NCBI GenBank assembly: GCA_947172415.1 | Contig: OX359193.1 | Location: 3,838,501-3,902,500 of the forward strand | Source: Chondrosia reniformis | Taxonomy: Eukaryota; Porifera; Demospongiae; Chondrillida; Chondrillidae | Reading direction: 5' to 3' | Length of the DNA: 64,000 bases | In this document: piece after piece, positions 33,701-43,471 of the stretch | Position numbering within the stretch: position 1 is the stretch's first letter | Layout of the letters: each line of letters begins with the position of its first letter | Notes under the pieces: generated by a model | Told to the model about the DNA's origin: nothing | Seen by the model: only the letters and a program-made list of their open reading frames with translations | Database searches by the model: none | Translations under genes and position numbers: made by a program

Positions 33701-36255
33701 TGAACAACTCATCAAGCACTTTTTCTCAGTGGCTTTCTGAATGGTGGTGAAGAGCTGGTCATCTGTCTTCTTCAGATCATAAGCCTCAACAACACCTCCA
33801 GTGAAATCTTCCATTGCTTCAGAAGAACGACCTCCCTTTAGGGCTTCATAGGAGCCATACAGTCTGTATAAGAGATCAGAGAAGATATAGAATCAGATTA
33901 GTCATAAACTGCATCATCAAATGAAGCAAGAAATGTGCATTAAATGTAAATGTTTACTTGGCATATGCCTTCTCTAAGAGTGCACTCCAGAATTCATTTC
34001 CATCCTTAGATTGCAGAAATACCAGTCTACCATTGAATGTTGGTAGACGATCATCTACGCAGATATCTACCCAGCGTCCAAAATGCCAAAACTTGAAGTG
34101 GAAGATACCACAATACCTAAATTGTTGGTTAAATAAACAAATGTAAGAGTTTCTAAAACTTCTTCCAGATATACATACCTATGACTGTCACACATAATGC
34201 ACGTGCTATACTAATCTTATAAGGTGAATGCTATATTATGCATACCTAGAGCTGAAAGACTGATTGTCAGGGATAACCTGCTTCATGAGAATATTATCTT
34301 CTGCAAGTGCTGCAATAGCTGCTAACAGCCAACAGTCTCCAAGAATACCTTGCTTAACATCCATACGGCTTGCACCACCAACAAACAGCTTTGGGTCAGC
34401 ACAGATCTCCTAATGACACACAATTAATTGAAGCATGAAACAACCAAAAATTACTCTTGCATAGGATGTGTAAAGTAGTGAAGTTAAGCCTGCCCTACTC
34501 CTATAAGGCGGGGTTAGAGGTAAGAATTGGACCTACGTATGCAGAATTATTATACATACTGTGCTGGGCCCACTTAGATCTTTTGCTTACAATCTTATAA
34601 TTCCTTTGAGACATTCTGAGGTTAAACTATTTCATTCAAATACGTTAAGATAAACCTAGTTAGATTAATATAACTAAAGAAGCAGTGATATAGACTAACA
34701 CATCAATCCCTATACATAACATTACAAAACAATCACGAAATGTAAGTTTAGAGCTTCCAATCAAAGCTTATGACATACGACAAAGTTAATACAATATGCA
34801 TGCTATTTTTCAAGTTCTCCATAACACAAAATATTTAAAACTAGTCTCTTGGTTGAATAAAACACATACAACAAAACAACAGTAATGGTGGCATTCAGCA
34901 GCCATCTGTGGGTAAAACACAAGCATTCAAAGTATCAAGAAATACTGGCTTCACTTATCTGGAAACTTTTGTGATAACACATTTCAGTTATGTAAACAAT
35001 TTCCTAAGTTAGTTCCATTTTCCATTGTGATAATATTAATTACCTAGCAACTGGCACTATAAAATGGAATTTGCTTACTAATGCATATAAACATTACAAC
35101 TTTTTTAATTACTGTTCACACTTCTCTTGCAGTTTACCCATGTACTACAGTGGATCACAGTAGGAATATACTTTGTATTTATTACAGCTGAACCAATCAA
35201 AAGCATCAAATGGATGTTATTCAAATTCTATTTTACCACTTTCGGTGATAAATACGAGACTCCATTTTATGACTTCAAATTAGCTTTATCTCTTTCCTAA
35301 ATTCTAAGTATACCCCTAAAGTACAAACAAGCTAAAACCAGTCACACCCCACACAAGAATGTCCATGTATGAAAGTAGATGCTTAAAGACCTTACAATCT
35401 CAATGGATATAATATTTACAACCGCTAGGCAGGAAGAAACTGAGCGTTCTGTACATTGTTCACAACTAACGTCAGCTTACAAGTTTGATTACCTAGGCAA
35501 CAGTATGAAATCAGAGAGCCCATTAGTGTGGCTTGGATTCCTACCAAGATACAATTATTGTCCTTTCCTTCCCTATTCTGGGAACCTTTGTCAGTCTACT
35601 ACAATTAACAGACATATAAGACCATAGATTCAAAAATCTAACTTCCAATTGACTTAGGAACACATATATCAGTCAGTCAAAACCAGACGAAAGCAAGCTA
35701 CAAGGTTACCTAACGCATAACTTCCTCACTTTGGGTCTTTTCCATTCAAATTTCCTCGGCGGCTTGTTGAAGAAGAGGCTACTATCATCAGCCGGAAAAT
35801 AAGGATCCTCAAAGAGACATTTTTTAGCTAGGCATTCACGTCTGACGGCCTCAAAATCTTGCGGAGGAACTCGAGGACCAGTAGATGGAAGAGGTTGCTA
35901 CAAACGATGGGAGTGTTAATATAAATGTTCGCATACAATTATTACTTTAAAATGTAAATAAACTAAAACCCAGTCACTAGACAAATATCGTCGATTCAAG
36001 CATATATTCCTATACCACAATGATGAGTACCTCAGAATTTGCTGTTTTTTGACTAATTGTCGCCATTGCAAAAGTAATATCTGAGCACACCAAGTTTATG
36101 GTTAGCCAAAAAACGTGGCGTGATAGACGATTTCACAGGAAACTCAAAGAAACACGAAGGGAAGGGTACAATGTACGCCCCCACGGTTCGTTGTCTAAAC
36201 TTACGTTGTGTCCTTTGCTTGGAACCGTAATCTTTGCGGAGTGTCCTTGACTCAT
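21798..36255 (-). CDS. Calpain-type calcium-dependent cysteine protease, 12 coding exons
   Basis: Coding exons in order: 36255-36205, 35897-35730, 34409-34246, 34116-33958, 33863-33614, 32343-32255, 32144-32067, 32000-31915, 31681-31446, 27114-26766, 24313-24186, 22013-21798. All have GT/AG ends and phases that agree; the sum is 1974 nt, 657 residues, close to the classical calpain length. Domain II has the triad Cys99 ([18 protein letters not shown]), His255 ([11 protein letters not shown]) and Asn279 (RIRNPWGN). Domain III lies at about residues 345-500 (exons 8-10). The C-terminal penta-EF-hand region has clear loops [12 protein letters not shown] and [12 protein letters not shown]. It is a cytosolic protease activated by calcium. 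Intron 9 (4.3 kb) and intron 11 hold TE debris. The paralogue type cannot be fixed. Confidence 0.93.
22880..23720 (+). pseudogene. Pogo/Tigger-type DNA transposase remnant in a calpain intron
   Basis: The frame starts near 22900 with an HTH-like segment ([20 protein letters not shown]), shifts frame near 23005, then runs through a CENP-B-type HTH ([32 protein letters not shown]) and the first DDE block [17 protein letters not shown] (about 23370). After a second shift near 23505 it gives [30 protein letters not shown] and [15 protein letters not shown] (second acidic block). Frames stop at 23720, so the C-terminal catalytic residue is missing. It lies between the last two calpain exons, on the opposite strand. 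Confidence 0.82.
24706..24939. repeat. Foldback/MITE-like repeat, copy 2
   Basis: GGCAGTGCCTGCTACACTGA at the left pairs with TCACTGTTTTAGGCACTGCC at the right, and the arms stay complementary inward (GTGATCAT...ATGATCAC; AGAAGTG...CACTTCT). It lies in the intron between calpain exons 11 and 10, next to the LTR-like segment starting at 24946. Confidence 0.82.
24946..25216 (+). repeat. LTR-like segment of a second Ty3/gypsy remnant
   Basis: The segment starts TGTAAC, ends CTTACA and is followed two bases later by a primer site like that of the element at 1-4961. Length about 271 bp. The start is inferred from the TG rule and adjacency to the foldback repeat; no partner LTR was found. Confidence 0.5.
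25219..25236 (+). other. Primer-binding site of the second Ty3/gypsy remnant
   Basis: TGGGGCCTGTCCGGGATC follows the LTR end at the normal 2-bp distance. Compared with the site at 4555-4572 it lacks one G in the first run. Proline-tRNA-like priming is inferred. Confidence 0.68.
25310..26000 (+). pseudogene. Gag coiled-coil remnant of the second Ty3/gypsy element
   Basis: ATG at 25310 opens [20 protein letters not shown], a coiled coil like that of the gag at 4515 (compare SLTLELEGVRAELQ). A TAG at about 25487, a second stop near 25658 and frame changes follow. Later pieces such as [14 protein letters not shown] and the FHRME-like segment correspond to the gag region before the capsid. The remnant fades before 26075, where an inverted repeat begins. 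It is on the plus strand within a calpain intron. Confidence 0.7.
26075..26320. repeat. Inverted repeat arm, left of calpain exon 10
   Basis: About 245 bp from TATAATTTAGTGACTATTCA to CCCTCTAGAACT is matched in inverse orientation by 27247-27490 with scattered mismatches. The arms enclose calpain exon 26766-27114 in a loop of about 0.93 kb. Confidence 0.8.
27247..27490. repeat. Inverted repeat arm, right of calpain exon 10
   Basis: Partner of 26075-26320, from AGTTCTAGAGGGCTCTAGCA to GTCACTAAATTATA. No coding sequence is seen in either arm; they may be two copies of one short non-autonomous element inserted in opposite directions. Confidence 0.8.
27745..28747 (+). pseudogene. Tc1/mariner-type transposase remnant in a calpain intron
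   Basis: ATG at 27745 opens a paired-type HTH region ([58 protein letters not shown]). After a stop near 28131 the catalytic region continues in other frames: [10 protein letters not shown] near 28203 with the first Asp, [12 protein letters not shown] near 28300, and [20 protein letters not shown] (second Asp) at about 28435. The third acidic position, usually in NPIENLW, reads N-P-I-stop-R-V-W at about 28550. The frame then runs on to GGITGE and a TAA at 28745. Terminal repeats were not identified. It is dead. Confidence 0.86.
28780..29520 (-). pseudogene. Proline/tyrosine-rich tandem-repeat reading frame
   Basis: Read on the minus strand, 29500-28880 is open except for one TGA near 29350. 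It encodes repeats of [10 protein letters not shown] (about 29450-29370), then of [10 protein letters not shown] (about 29280-29180), then a serine/proline-rich tail ending at a TAG near 28883. On the DNA level these are tandem repeats of about 30 bp. Upstream on the minus strand (29700-29560) basic sequence [16 protein letters not shown] occurs before a TAA. I do not recognise a family. It could be a decayed TE-encoded or host protein, or chance coding of a minisatellite. It lies in calpain intron 9. Confidence 0.35.
29180..29470. repeat. Minisatellite with 30-bp units
   Basis: Two adjacent arrays are visible: GATAAATGTGAGATGGGTGT repeated three times at 29190-29275 with period about 31, and GGAGATGGTGGTGATGGCAG repeated about three times at 29349-29440 with period 30. 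Confidence 0.85.
30060..30750 (-). pseudogene. hAT-type (ZBED-like) transposase remnant in a calpain intron
   Basis: 30748-30539 on the minus strand encodes [20 protein letters not shown] then DPRYKLPS, a typical hAT segment. Downstream in another frame (about 30420-30180) come [40 protein letters not shown] and LTKDNCTN, matching the part of the hAT fold around the first catalytic Asp (here D-N-C-T-N where D-N-G-S-N is usual). The C-terminal dimerisation part is absent. Frames are broken, so it is an old fragment. Confidence 0.75.
36031..36066 (-). CDS. Alternative first coding exon of the calpain gene
   Basis: ATG at 36066 opens [12 protein letters not shown], ending at a GT donor (gtactc) in phase 0, the same phase in which the exon at 35897 begins. 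The other first exon (36255-36205, [17 protein letters not shown]) also ends in phase 0, with a near-consensus gtaagt donor. Either can be joined to [13 protein letters not shown] prefer the 36255 start as the main form because its donor is stronger; transcript data would decide. Confidence 0.5.
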
Positions 36256-36724
36256 TTTGCTGCTAATGAAGAGAGTCTAAAGTCGTACCGATTTGCCGCT
36301 GAAGAATCTAGCTAAACCTCGTATTGACTGCACAGGGAGACTAGGGAATGTGTGGATACGTAATGATTGTCGTCACGTGGTAAGATACCAGACCAAAGGA
36401 AGTTGACAAAATCCGGAATTGTATAACAGACGTATCACGCATCAGTTAAACCTTTGCATAGGCTTTTATGCATTTTGCGACGGTGTGCATCGGACTCCGG
36501 TAAACTGCCTAACGCGTAAAAGTAACTGTACTTTTGTAACATTACATATATACTATATAAGTGATTGTCTACAGATGCTATTAATATGCGAAGTTAATGC
36601 ATTTCTGATAACCATAATCATTTTTTGTCCAACAACAAAAATTTCAGTCACTGTACTCTACAATGTACACACCACAAATTATACATATGGAAGTAAATCA
36701 TTTAACAGTTACGGTTTAAAATAG
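36256..36724. promoter_or_regulatory. Upstream region of the calpain gene
   Basis: The calpain promoter should lie here, upstream of the ATG at 36255 on the minus strand. I see no clear TATA box or other strong element and no coding sequence. The next feature to the right is a foldback repeat at 36725. Confidence 0.35.
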
Positions 36725-36915
36725 GGCTGGCAGTACTACAACAGTGACTAGCACATCCCTAATAGAGTGCATCCAAGCATGTACATAAGTGATGTGTATA
36801 TGGTTAAGTCACTTAAATTTTAGTATGTCACTTCTGTATGTTTTGCCTTATCACATGATCAACTGTCTTGTTTCAGTACTACTCCTAGATATTGCATTGC
36901 AGCACTGCCATCCTT
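36725..36915. repeat. Foldback/MITE-like repeat, copy 3 (eroded)
   Basis: The segment starts GGCTGGCAGTACTACAACAG and ends GCAGCACTGCCATCC, with internal phrases GTGATGTGTATATGGTTAAG and GCCTTATCACATGATCAACT shared with copies 2, 4 and 5. The hairpin is less perfect than in the others. It sits upstream of the calpain gene. Confidence 0.7.
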
Positions 36916-37639
36916 ATACAATTCAAATCATAGAAGCCAGCCTGTTTATTGGCTCATCTAAAATTACATTAATATTCATACACATGCGTATTATTAGATT
37001 AAGGACAATAGGAACAACACTACTGCAACAACGATGGTTCTGTAACAGTCACCACTTTCATCAAATCTTCATAAAGGATATCATAACATTCAGTCAGTGT
37101 TGCTAGCAAATCCAACCATTGCTCTAATTGAAAAAGAGATATATTTCTGATTATAAATAGTAACATGCTGGACTATTCCTCCGGTAATACATTCAAATCA
37201 TGGTGTGCCCCTATTGAATTTATAAACATTAATCCCTGCATGAAAACAACTATTTGAAGCAAGTGAAAGAGATAGTCAAGGATACGCCTCCTATTAATTT
37301 AGATTCCCTTCTAATTTATATTTTTGTCTACATAAAGACTGAGCTATTTTAAAAGCCGCTTCCAAAATCCTCCCTGCTACAGTACGATATTGAAATGGTT
37401 CGAATGCAACTGAATTAATCTCACAATACAGAGGGTGGAATTGGCTCCACATGTATTAGAGTTGGGACTACATTACTTATCTGTTATCTATACCTTGGTC
37501 TGCATTTTACTTTTGAGTTGCATCTGTTAACTATGTTTCATTACATCAGTTAATCTCCCATTCCCTTAAGCTAACACTACATAAAAATCTAATCTGCATG
37601 TACACATACTGTACCAAAGTCTCAGAGAGTACGGGAGTA
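36916..37639. other. Non-coding interval, nothing recognised
   Basis: AT-rich sequence without a conserved frame, RNA gene or clear repeat. Confidence 0.4.
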
Positions 37640-38527
37640 CTAGGAAAGGCTGAAAATAATTATGGCCGCCCTATCAAATGTATTATCAATCAACACCTCT
37701 TAAATCACTAACGAAGCGATTTTCGGTTATATTCGGTTATTTGCAGCCATTAATGCACGCTTTTCTAAATGCCAAAACATGTTTCGATGCTCTACACGCT
37801 CTACAGTGTTCAAAAAGTGGCTAACCAGGAATAGGCCCATTTCCAAAATTCATTTTTCTTCTTTTATTGAATAGACTAGCGCTAATATGCGAACCTATAC
37901 GGGAATGTTCAAGTTATAAACTGTCATAAATATTTCCGAACTAGGGAACAGACAGCCCTATATCTGAATGTGCTCTACATGAAGCATATTAATTGTGACA
38001 AGTGAAAATTGTGGTCTTCTCGGCCACCATTTTTAATTAAGAGATAATGGTTTTTGGCATTTATTGGGGGGTTGGCAACAGCGTGAAATCTCGTACATCC
38101 CAAACTGAAATCAGTTGAAACCAGCCGAAATCCAGAAGTAGAAATCTGAAATCAGCCCCAGATTCTCAAGCAAGAAATCTGAAATCTATCCCTGCCCATG
38201 CACTGATTGTCACATGCGAGGTCACATGATCTGATGATTTCATTGCCCAATTGCCACATGTTACAAATCTCGGCAAATCTTGCAGGTCTAGATGATCTGG
38301 ACCTCAAACCGCAACCAATACCGCAACAGGAAAGAAAAGAGACCAGAAAACCTTCAAGGTATGGCACTTATATGTAAAATAAACACACAAATGTTGTGAT
38401 AGAACGTATGTAGTAAACAAATCGAAACAAATGACCTTCCTAACTTTATTGTGGTTGAATTTTTAGGTTGGTGAATAAGTTAACGTTCAAGCAAGCGTTC
38501 AGGTTGAGATGTATCAGTCTAATAAGG

Positions 38528-39307
38528 ATGTCTGAAGAGGTTAGTACTAAATACAGTGTGTATTTTGTACCACAAGCACAAGACCTAGTGTACATGTGAG
38601 TACAGTCTGACAAATTTTGTTTACGGTTGCACTTGTTTATGCAGGCTTCTGCCCAAGAGGCTGAGCAAGAGGTACTCCAACTAATGAGCAAGTCACTGCC
38701 ATCATATGTGACAAAGTGCTTCATGGCAGTTAGTTTTGACACTGTTGATGTAATCATGAATATGGACGTAAGTGATGAACTGGGAAACTCAACAGATCAA
38801 ATTGAGCAGTTTGTTGCTGCTGAACAGCCTGACCTTATTAGCTTGAAGAGTAAGAAGTTTCCACCTGGGCACAGAATAAGAATCAAGCAGTTTGTCGATA
38901 GTGTGCAACAGTAAATAAAAACAGTGCTTGGTGCGAAAAAACAGTCTACGGGACCAAAGCATATGGAAAGCAAAAAACCAAGAATGAACAGCTGTAGTGA
39001 CACATCATACTATACTGATGTTGCCATAGAGAGTTACTTAGGCCATATCAGACGTCAAATTAGCAAGTGGCAACAAACCCAAACAAATGAGGGCCTTCAC
39101 AATCTTATGGAACATGAACATTTTGATGTTATGGTTGGAAGTACAGGTGTTGCCCATATCACTTGCTGTATGTACACCAATAAATTTCAACTTGGAATGA
39201 AGAAGGAGAAATTTCTCATCTCTAATTGGTCACGCCATGTATGCAAGTGTGTTGACAAACTATCTCATAGCACTACTCAACGAACCTTAGACTTCCCACA
39301 AAGTTAA
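38528..39307 (+). pseudogene. N-terminal ORF of the 5.1-kb transposon
   Basis: A short first exon (38528-38539, MSEE) ends at gttagt and can join in phase 0 to 38645 (after tttatgcag), giving ASAQEAEQEVLQLMSKSL and so on. A TAA stands at 38912, but the same frame continues to 39307 with a putative finger (HITCCMYTNKFQLG...LISNWSRHVCKCV, C-C...H-C spacing) and ends in TQRTLDFPQS. The stop shows that it is not intact. The region before the finger is helical and could be a domain for DNA or partner binding; no family is recognised. Confidence 0.55.
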
Positions 39308-39479
39308 AGCTCTGAAACACCCTTGTCCTCCTCATCTGCTCTTTCAGAAGGACAACGCACTGAGGAACCACAATTGCCGCCTTTTTGGGACTCCCCTCCT
39401 GTCCCAACCCTCAGACAGGAGGGGAACCAAGACAACTAATTCCTATCAAACCAGACTGGTCACGCACTACTTGAAATCG

Positions 39480-41270
39480 CTTTGCACTTATCAAATGTGC
39501 ATTTGACCCAAATCAAACAAAAATCACCTCTTTCTTTGATACTGTTAGCAAGTTTTCAGACATTACAACTAAGGAGCCCAAGTTTAATGCTTTGGTTGAA
39601 GCAGCTCAGGAACAATTGAGCAACAGAGGTTTTGTAAGTGTTAGTCCGTTATTTAATAATCTGTTACAAAATGCAGAACGTAATTCCAACAAAGTACCGA
39701 AGAATAGACGTCATTAAGAGGTCATAAAAAAGTTTGCCACATCTCTACTTATATATGCCGGTCCTCATATAATTTCTTGCATCATAACATGCCTGAAGCC
39801 TTGCCATGTCAAAGAACCATGCAAAGCGTCATATACTGTTAGTATCACCCTATTCAAGAAGAGAAATTTCGTTTTGATTCTCTTTTGAAGCATTTGGAGT
39901 GTTATCATGCACCTAAAGTCGTTTTGATTGGAGAGGATGCTACATGGATGATATTCAGAATAGACTACGACAATGAAACTGATTGTCTGTTAGGCTTTGT
40001 TGTTCCCTGTGATGAAAAGGCAGTACCACTCACCGCAACCTTCAAAGCGGACACATTTGAGAATATGCAAGCAATATTTCAGAATGGGGAGTTTTCCAAG
40101 TGTGCATTTGTTTACATGGCCCAGCCCCTTGCCAGAGGGGTACCTGCATTCTGTTTGGCTTGTTTAGGCTCCAACAATAAGTTCATGAGTGAGCAGGTAC
40201 TGAAAAGGTGGCACTGCATATACTGTGAATGCAAAAAGCTTGGAATAACAGTTGTCAGTTTTGGAGCCGATGGTGATTCTCGTGAACTTAAGAGCATGCA
40301 AATGTCAACTAGTCTCATGTTTGTATCTAGCAATCCCCTAGCTTCATTGTCACTTTCGTTCAAAAGTGCTGAGAAGGTCAAGATTGCAAGTGTATGGCGA
40401 CAATGGTTCGCAGCTAGTGAAACACACAAGTACAGTTTCCTATGTGCAAGAAATTGTTCATGTTGGTGTCAAAATGAAATGTAGACTAATCAAGCTATCA
40501 ATAGTACTACCTCTGGGAAACTATGTCGTGGGTGTACATCACTTATGAATGGTCCAAATGAAGTTCACGAAGGACAAGCATGGACTAAGGGAGTGAGACA
40601 TCAATGACAAGGACAAGCAAAACTATGAAACTGTGCTTCGAATGACAAGTAAGTCAATGTACTCACTACTGCAAAGTCTTCCAGATGCAAAAGGTACAAT
40701 CGCCTACCGGTACACAGTCCAGTGTGTAATTGACAGCTACCTCAACAAAGGCTTAAAACCCCTGGAAAGAATAAAGAACGCTTGGTTTAGCGTTTTCTTC
40801 ATGAGGTATTGGCGTCAGTAGATTGTGCTTAGCCCAAACTATATATTAGAGGATAATTTCATCACCCTTTATGCGTACATGTGTATTGAGCTGAATGCAC
40901 ATGCCCTCATCATTTTCTTACCAACTCTCAAGAAACTGTCAATCAATGCTAGCTTCTAACCTTGGCTATTAGGATCTCAGTCATGTGAAAAAGCCTTTAG
41001 AGCCGCACGAAGTATAAGCTCAATATTCTCAACTGTTATCAACTTTGGAATGCTGGGCCTCCTGCACATATTGCATAGAATGCATGTTCAGTTCTGCCTC
41101 GAAGCTGAGTCACATCAAACAGGAATTCAATATCCTAGGGTTGAAACCAACGAGACCAAAGAAGGACATGGAATTGAGTCAGTTCAATGTGTTCAAGATG
41201 TGAGTGCGAAGCAGATTGCTGACACCATACGTACTACAGGCTAGAGCAGAAGCCCAGGAAAAGATAAGAG
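39480..41270 (+). pseudogene. Transposase-like region of the 5.1-kb transposon
   Basis: Plus-strand pieces include FDPNQTKITSFFDTVSKFSD (about 39500) and the frame 39885-40484 with KVVLIGEDATWMIFRIDYDN, AFVYMAQPLARGVPAFCLAC and VSFGADGDSRELKSMQ. 40633-40821 holds ECVIDSYLNKGLKPLERIKN-like sequence. Further pieces near 40975-41100 read GSQSCEKAFRAARS and TVINFGMLGLLHILHRMHVQ. The acidic residues in GEDATW, GADGDS and GSQ-C-E could be the catalytic set of a DDE nuclease, but this is inference from their order. Multiple frameshifts and stops break it. Confidence 0.5.
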
Positions 41271-41603
41271 AACACCATTGTTCTCCAAGAAATTAAGGTG
41301 GTGTTGCTGGTCTTTCAAGAGCAATTCAATAATATAACTGACTAGTTGCCAGAGACAGAATGTGGGAGTTCCTTAACAAAAACAAAAGCTGGGAAAACCC
41401 TCCCACTCCACTTATCGATAAAGGTGATCTGAAGGATGAAGACGATGATAATCATCAGGCTGAGAAGCTTACAGGTCCAACTACAAGTGAGTTATCAGAG
41501 TTGTTACAAGAGGTGAACTAATCAGAAGATCAAGATTCTGTTACATCAGGTATTTCAGATCTCTTCTCTACCAAAGTAATAAACAAAGAGAGAGAGTCTG
41601 ACT

Positions 41604-42825
41604 GTGAAGCATAGAACAGCTTTCAAGAAAGTGCTTTCCATTACTATATCAATGTTCGAAGAAACAAGCAAGAAAATTCGATCACCATGTAAACACTCAC
41701 CTTATGTAGTCATACAAGATAACGGTAAAGACTACTTTATCAACAAAACCACTGTTGTTTGGCTTCTACAAGAAGGAGAGAAAGTTTCTTCTAATTGCCT
41801 TTTTCGGGTGCGAAGTAAACAACCATACTTGAATGACAGCATGAAAAGTATTCATCACCCTGTCAGCAATGAGCCATCCCACTGTGATGAGATTGCAGTT
41901 GGAGATTTGTGTGTATTCCAAGTTCAAGGAATATATATCTAACTGGCAGATAGGTAAAGTGCTCAAGTTTTGCTACTACAAGCAAAAGACTAAGACCAGC
42001 CAACAATACCGCAGCTCAGTTGCAAAGGTTATGTCTACTGAACACATAGGTGTTCTCTGTTCATGGTACTCCGAGGTCAAAAAAGGGATCTTTACTTGTT
42101 TACCCTCATCAGAAACAGGAGAGGTGATCCACACTTAGGTGGAAACTTCACTCTATGTGTGTACACTGACAAACGGATGTTTCAGAAGTGTGGAAAAGAC
42201 CTTGAAAGCTAGCTCTGATGTTGAAATTGTTCCCAGTAGTGTTGATAACGAGCCACTTCCATTGATAACAGCCTACAAATTTACCCTAACAAAGGAAGCC
42301 CTGGCAAGTATCAGTGATATCTTGGAGGTGAGGATGAAAGCTGTTGTTGAAGTTGCAGAAGACAAGCCAGAGTCGGCAAGTCTCACAACAGAGAACTGCT
42401 GGGTACAATATGGAGGTCACGTTCTTAATAGGAAACACATGCAGCAAGTTTTACAAGGTAAACAGCTATGCGATTTACACATCAATGCTTTCCGGTGCCT
42501 TCTCAAGACATCATTTCCCCACATTGATGGATTTCAAAACACGTTGTTTCAAGACCAAAATCCTCTAAAGCGAACCCCTGGAAATTTAACTGTTCAGATA
42601 GTTCATGTCAGAAACTGCCATTGGGCTTCCCTGGCAATTGAGAGTGATCAGGTTAATCTCTATGATTCACCTTATTCTTCAGTGTGCAAGAACACAATGA
42701 AGACAATTGCTAACTTGGTTCAGTGCAAAGACAAGGCACTCACTGTTCACTTACTGAACACCAGTAAGCAAACAGGAGCAGCTGATGGTGGATTGTATGC
42801 CCTGGCGTTTGCAACATGCGCCTAG
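41604..42825 (+). pseudogene. Ulp1/C48-like protease region of the 5.1-kb transposon
   Basis: 41604-41942 and 41940-42138 give a linker in two frames, and 42139-42825 continues in the second frame after a TAG at 42136. The C-terminal part has the layout of a C48 SUMO-protease-like fold: VQIVHVRNCHWASLAIES with the catalytic-type His, VNLYDSPYSS with the Asp, then SKQTGAADGGLYALAFATCA. The nucleophile cysteine expected in the D-C-G triplet is glycine here, so this copy cannot be an active cysteine protease. Downstream, in another frame, is a short conserved-looking tail (TFNQEELKTHFCQSLEKG). Confidence 0.7.
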
Positions 42826-43439
42826 CTCATAATGAAGATCCAACCTCAGTTACATTCAACCAAGAAGAGTTAAAAACTCATTTCTGCCAGTCCCTTGAGA
42901 AAGGGAAGATATCATTGTTCCCAGTGAAGAACACCTGAAGAGCGACTCGAATTGAAATCAGATCAGATTATATCTTTACTATCAATCGAAACCAAAGCAT
43001 GCCTAACCAAGCGAATTTGACGGTAGAAATCAAAGAAATCACTGCTGAAATCTGGAAAACAGTGTTGAAAGCTGGAAATCATCGTGAAAATCAGCAGAAA
43101 TCACGGGATTTCGAAATCTCGTACAAGGAAAGTGTATGTTGCCAGCCCCTCGGTATATTTCTTGTCTGAGACGTTATTTCAAGATCATCGTCAAAAAACT
43201 TTCAAAACTAATTAGAATAAGTAATTTTAATAAGAAAAAGGGGAAATACAAGTATATACAAAACATTTACAAAAATGATGTTAGACCATTCACCCAAACA
43301 CAGAAGTGTATGGTTAAGTTACCTAAATTTCAGTATTTAAGCAACTTCTGTATGATTAGCCTTATCTTATAGTCACTGTCTTGTTTCGATACTTTTTGCA
43401 GATGTATTAGTCAACACTGCCATTCCTACTTTTAACATC

Positions 43440-43471
43440 ATATTTGTAAATGTTTTTTTTATTTACTTGTA
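43440..43471 (-). terminator. Stop codon and poly(A) signal of the HEATR6-like gene inside a foldback arm
   Basis: On the minus strand the coding end reads TACAAGTAAATAAAA: stop codon TAA at 43465-43463 overlapped by AATAAA. The same phrase occurs in the left arm of the repeat (tacaagtatatacaaaacat, 43250-43270) and in copy 5 (about 63717-63735), so the gene end is provided by the repeat. Confidence 0.6.

Larger units (their letters stand above)
38066..43151 (+). mobile_element. 5.1-kb DNA transposon with transposase-like and Ulp1-like reading frames
   Basis: The ends are short inverted repeats: GGGGGGTTGGCAACA at 38066 and the reverse complement of GAGGGGCTGGCAACA ending at 43151. The flanks GGCATTTATT and GGTATATTTC look like an eroded 8-10 bp target duplication when compared with the empty site in copy 1. 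Both subterminal regions (38080-38190 and 42950-43125) are packed with GAAATC hexamers in the same direction. Inside, plus-strand frames form one broken coding region of about 4.3 kb. The superfamily is unknown to me; an Ulp1-like protease ORF and a duplication of this size recall MULE-like or KDZ-like elements, but that is a guess. Confidence 0.8.
37640..43471. repeat. Foldback repeat, copy 4, interrupted by a 5.1-kb transposon
   Basis: 37640-38065 matches the left block of copy 1 (for example GCCAAAACATGTTTCGATGC and TCTACACGCTCTACAG). The match resumes at 43152 (ATTTCTTGTCTGAGACGTTA against TTTTTCTTGTCTAAGATGTT) and runs through the hairpin, CACTGCCATTCCTACTT at 43416-43432. The right arm extends to about 43471, as the inverse of 43240-43285. 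The intervening DNA is a separate element with its own inverted ends. The right arm overlaps the last exon of the HEATR6-like gene. Confidence 0.83.

Noticed and set aside
42139-42825. Host SUMO protease gene
   Set aside because: It lies in frame-broken coding sequence inside a transposon with inverted ends and lacks the catalytic Cys.
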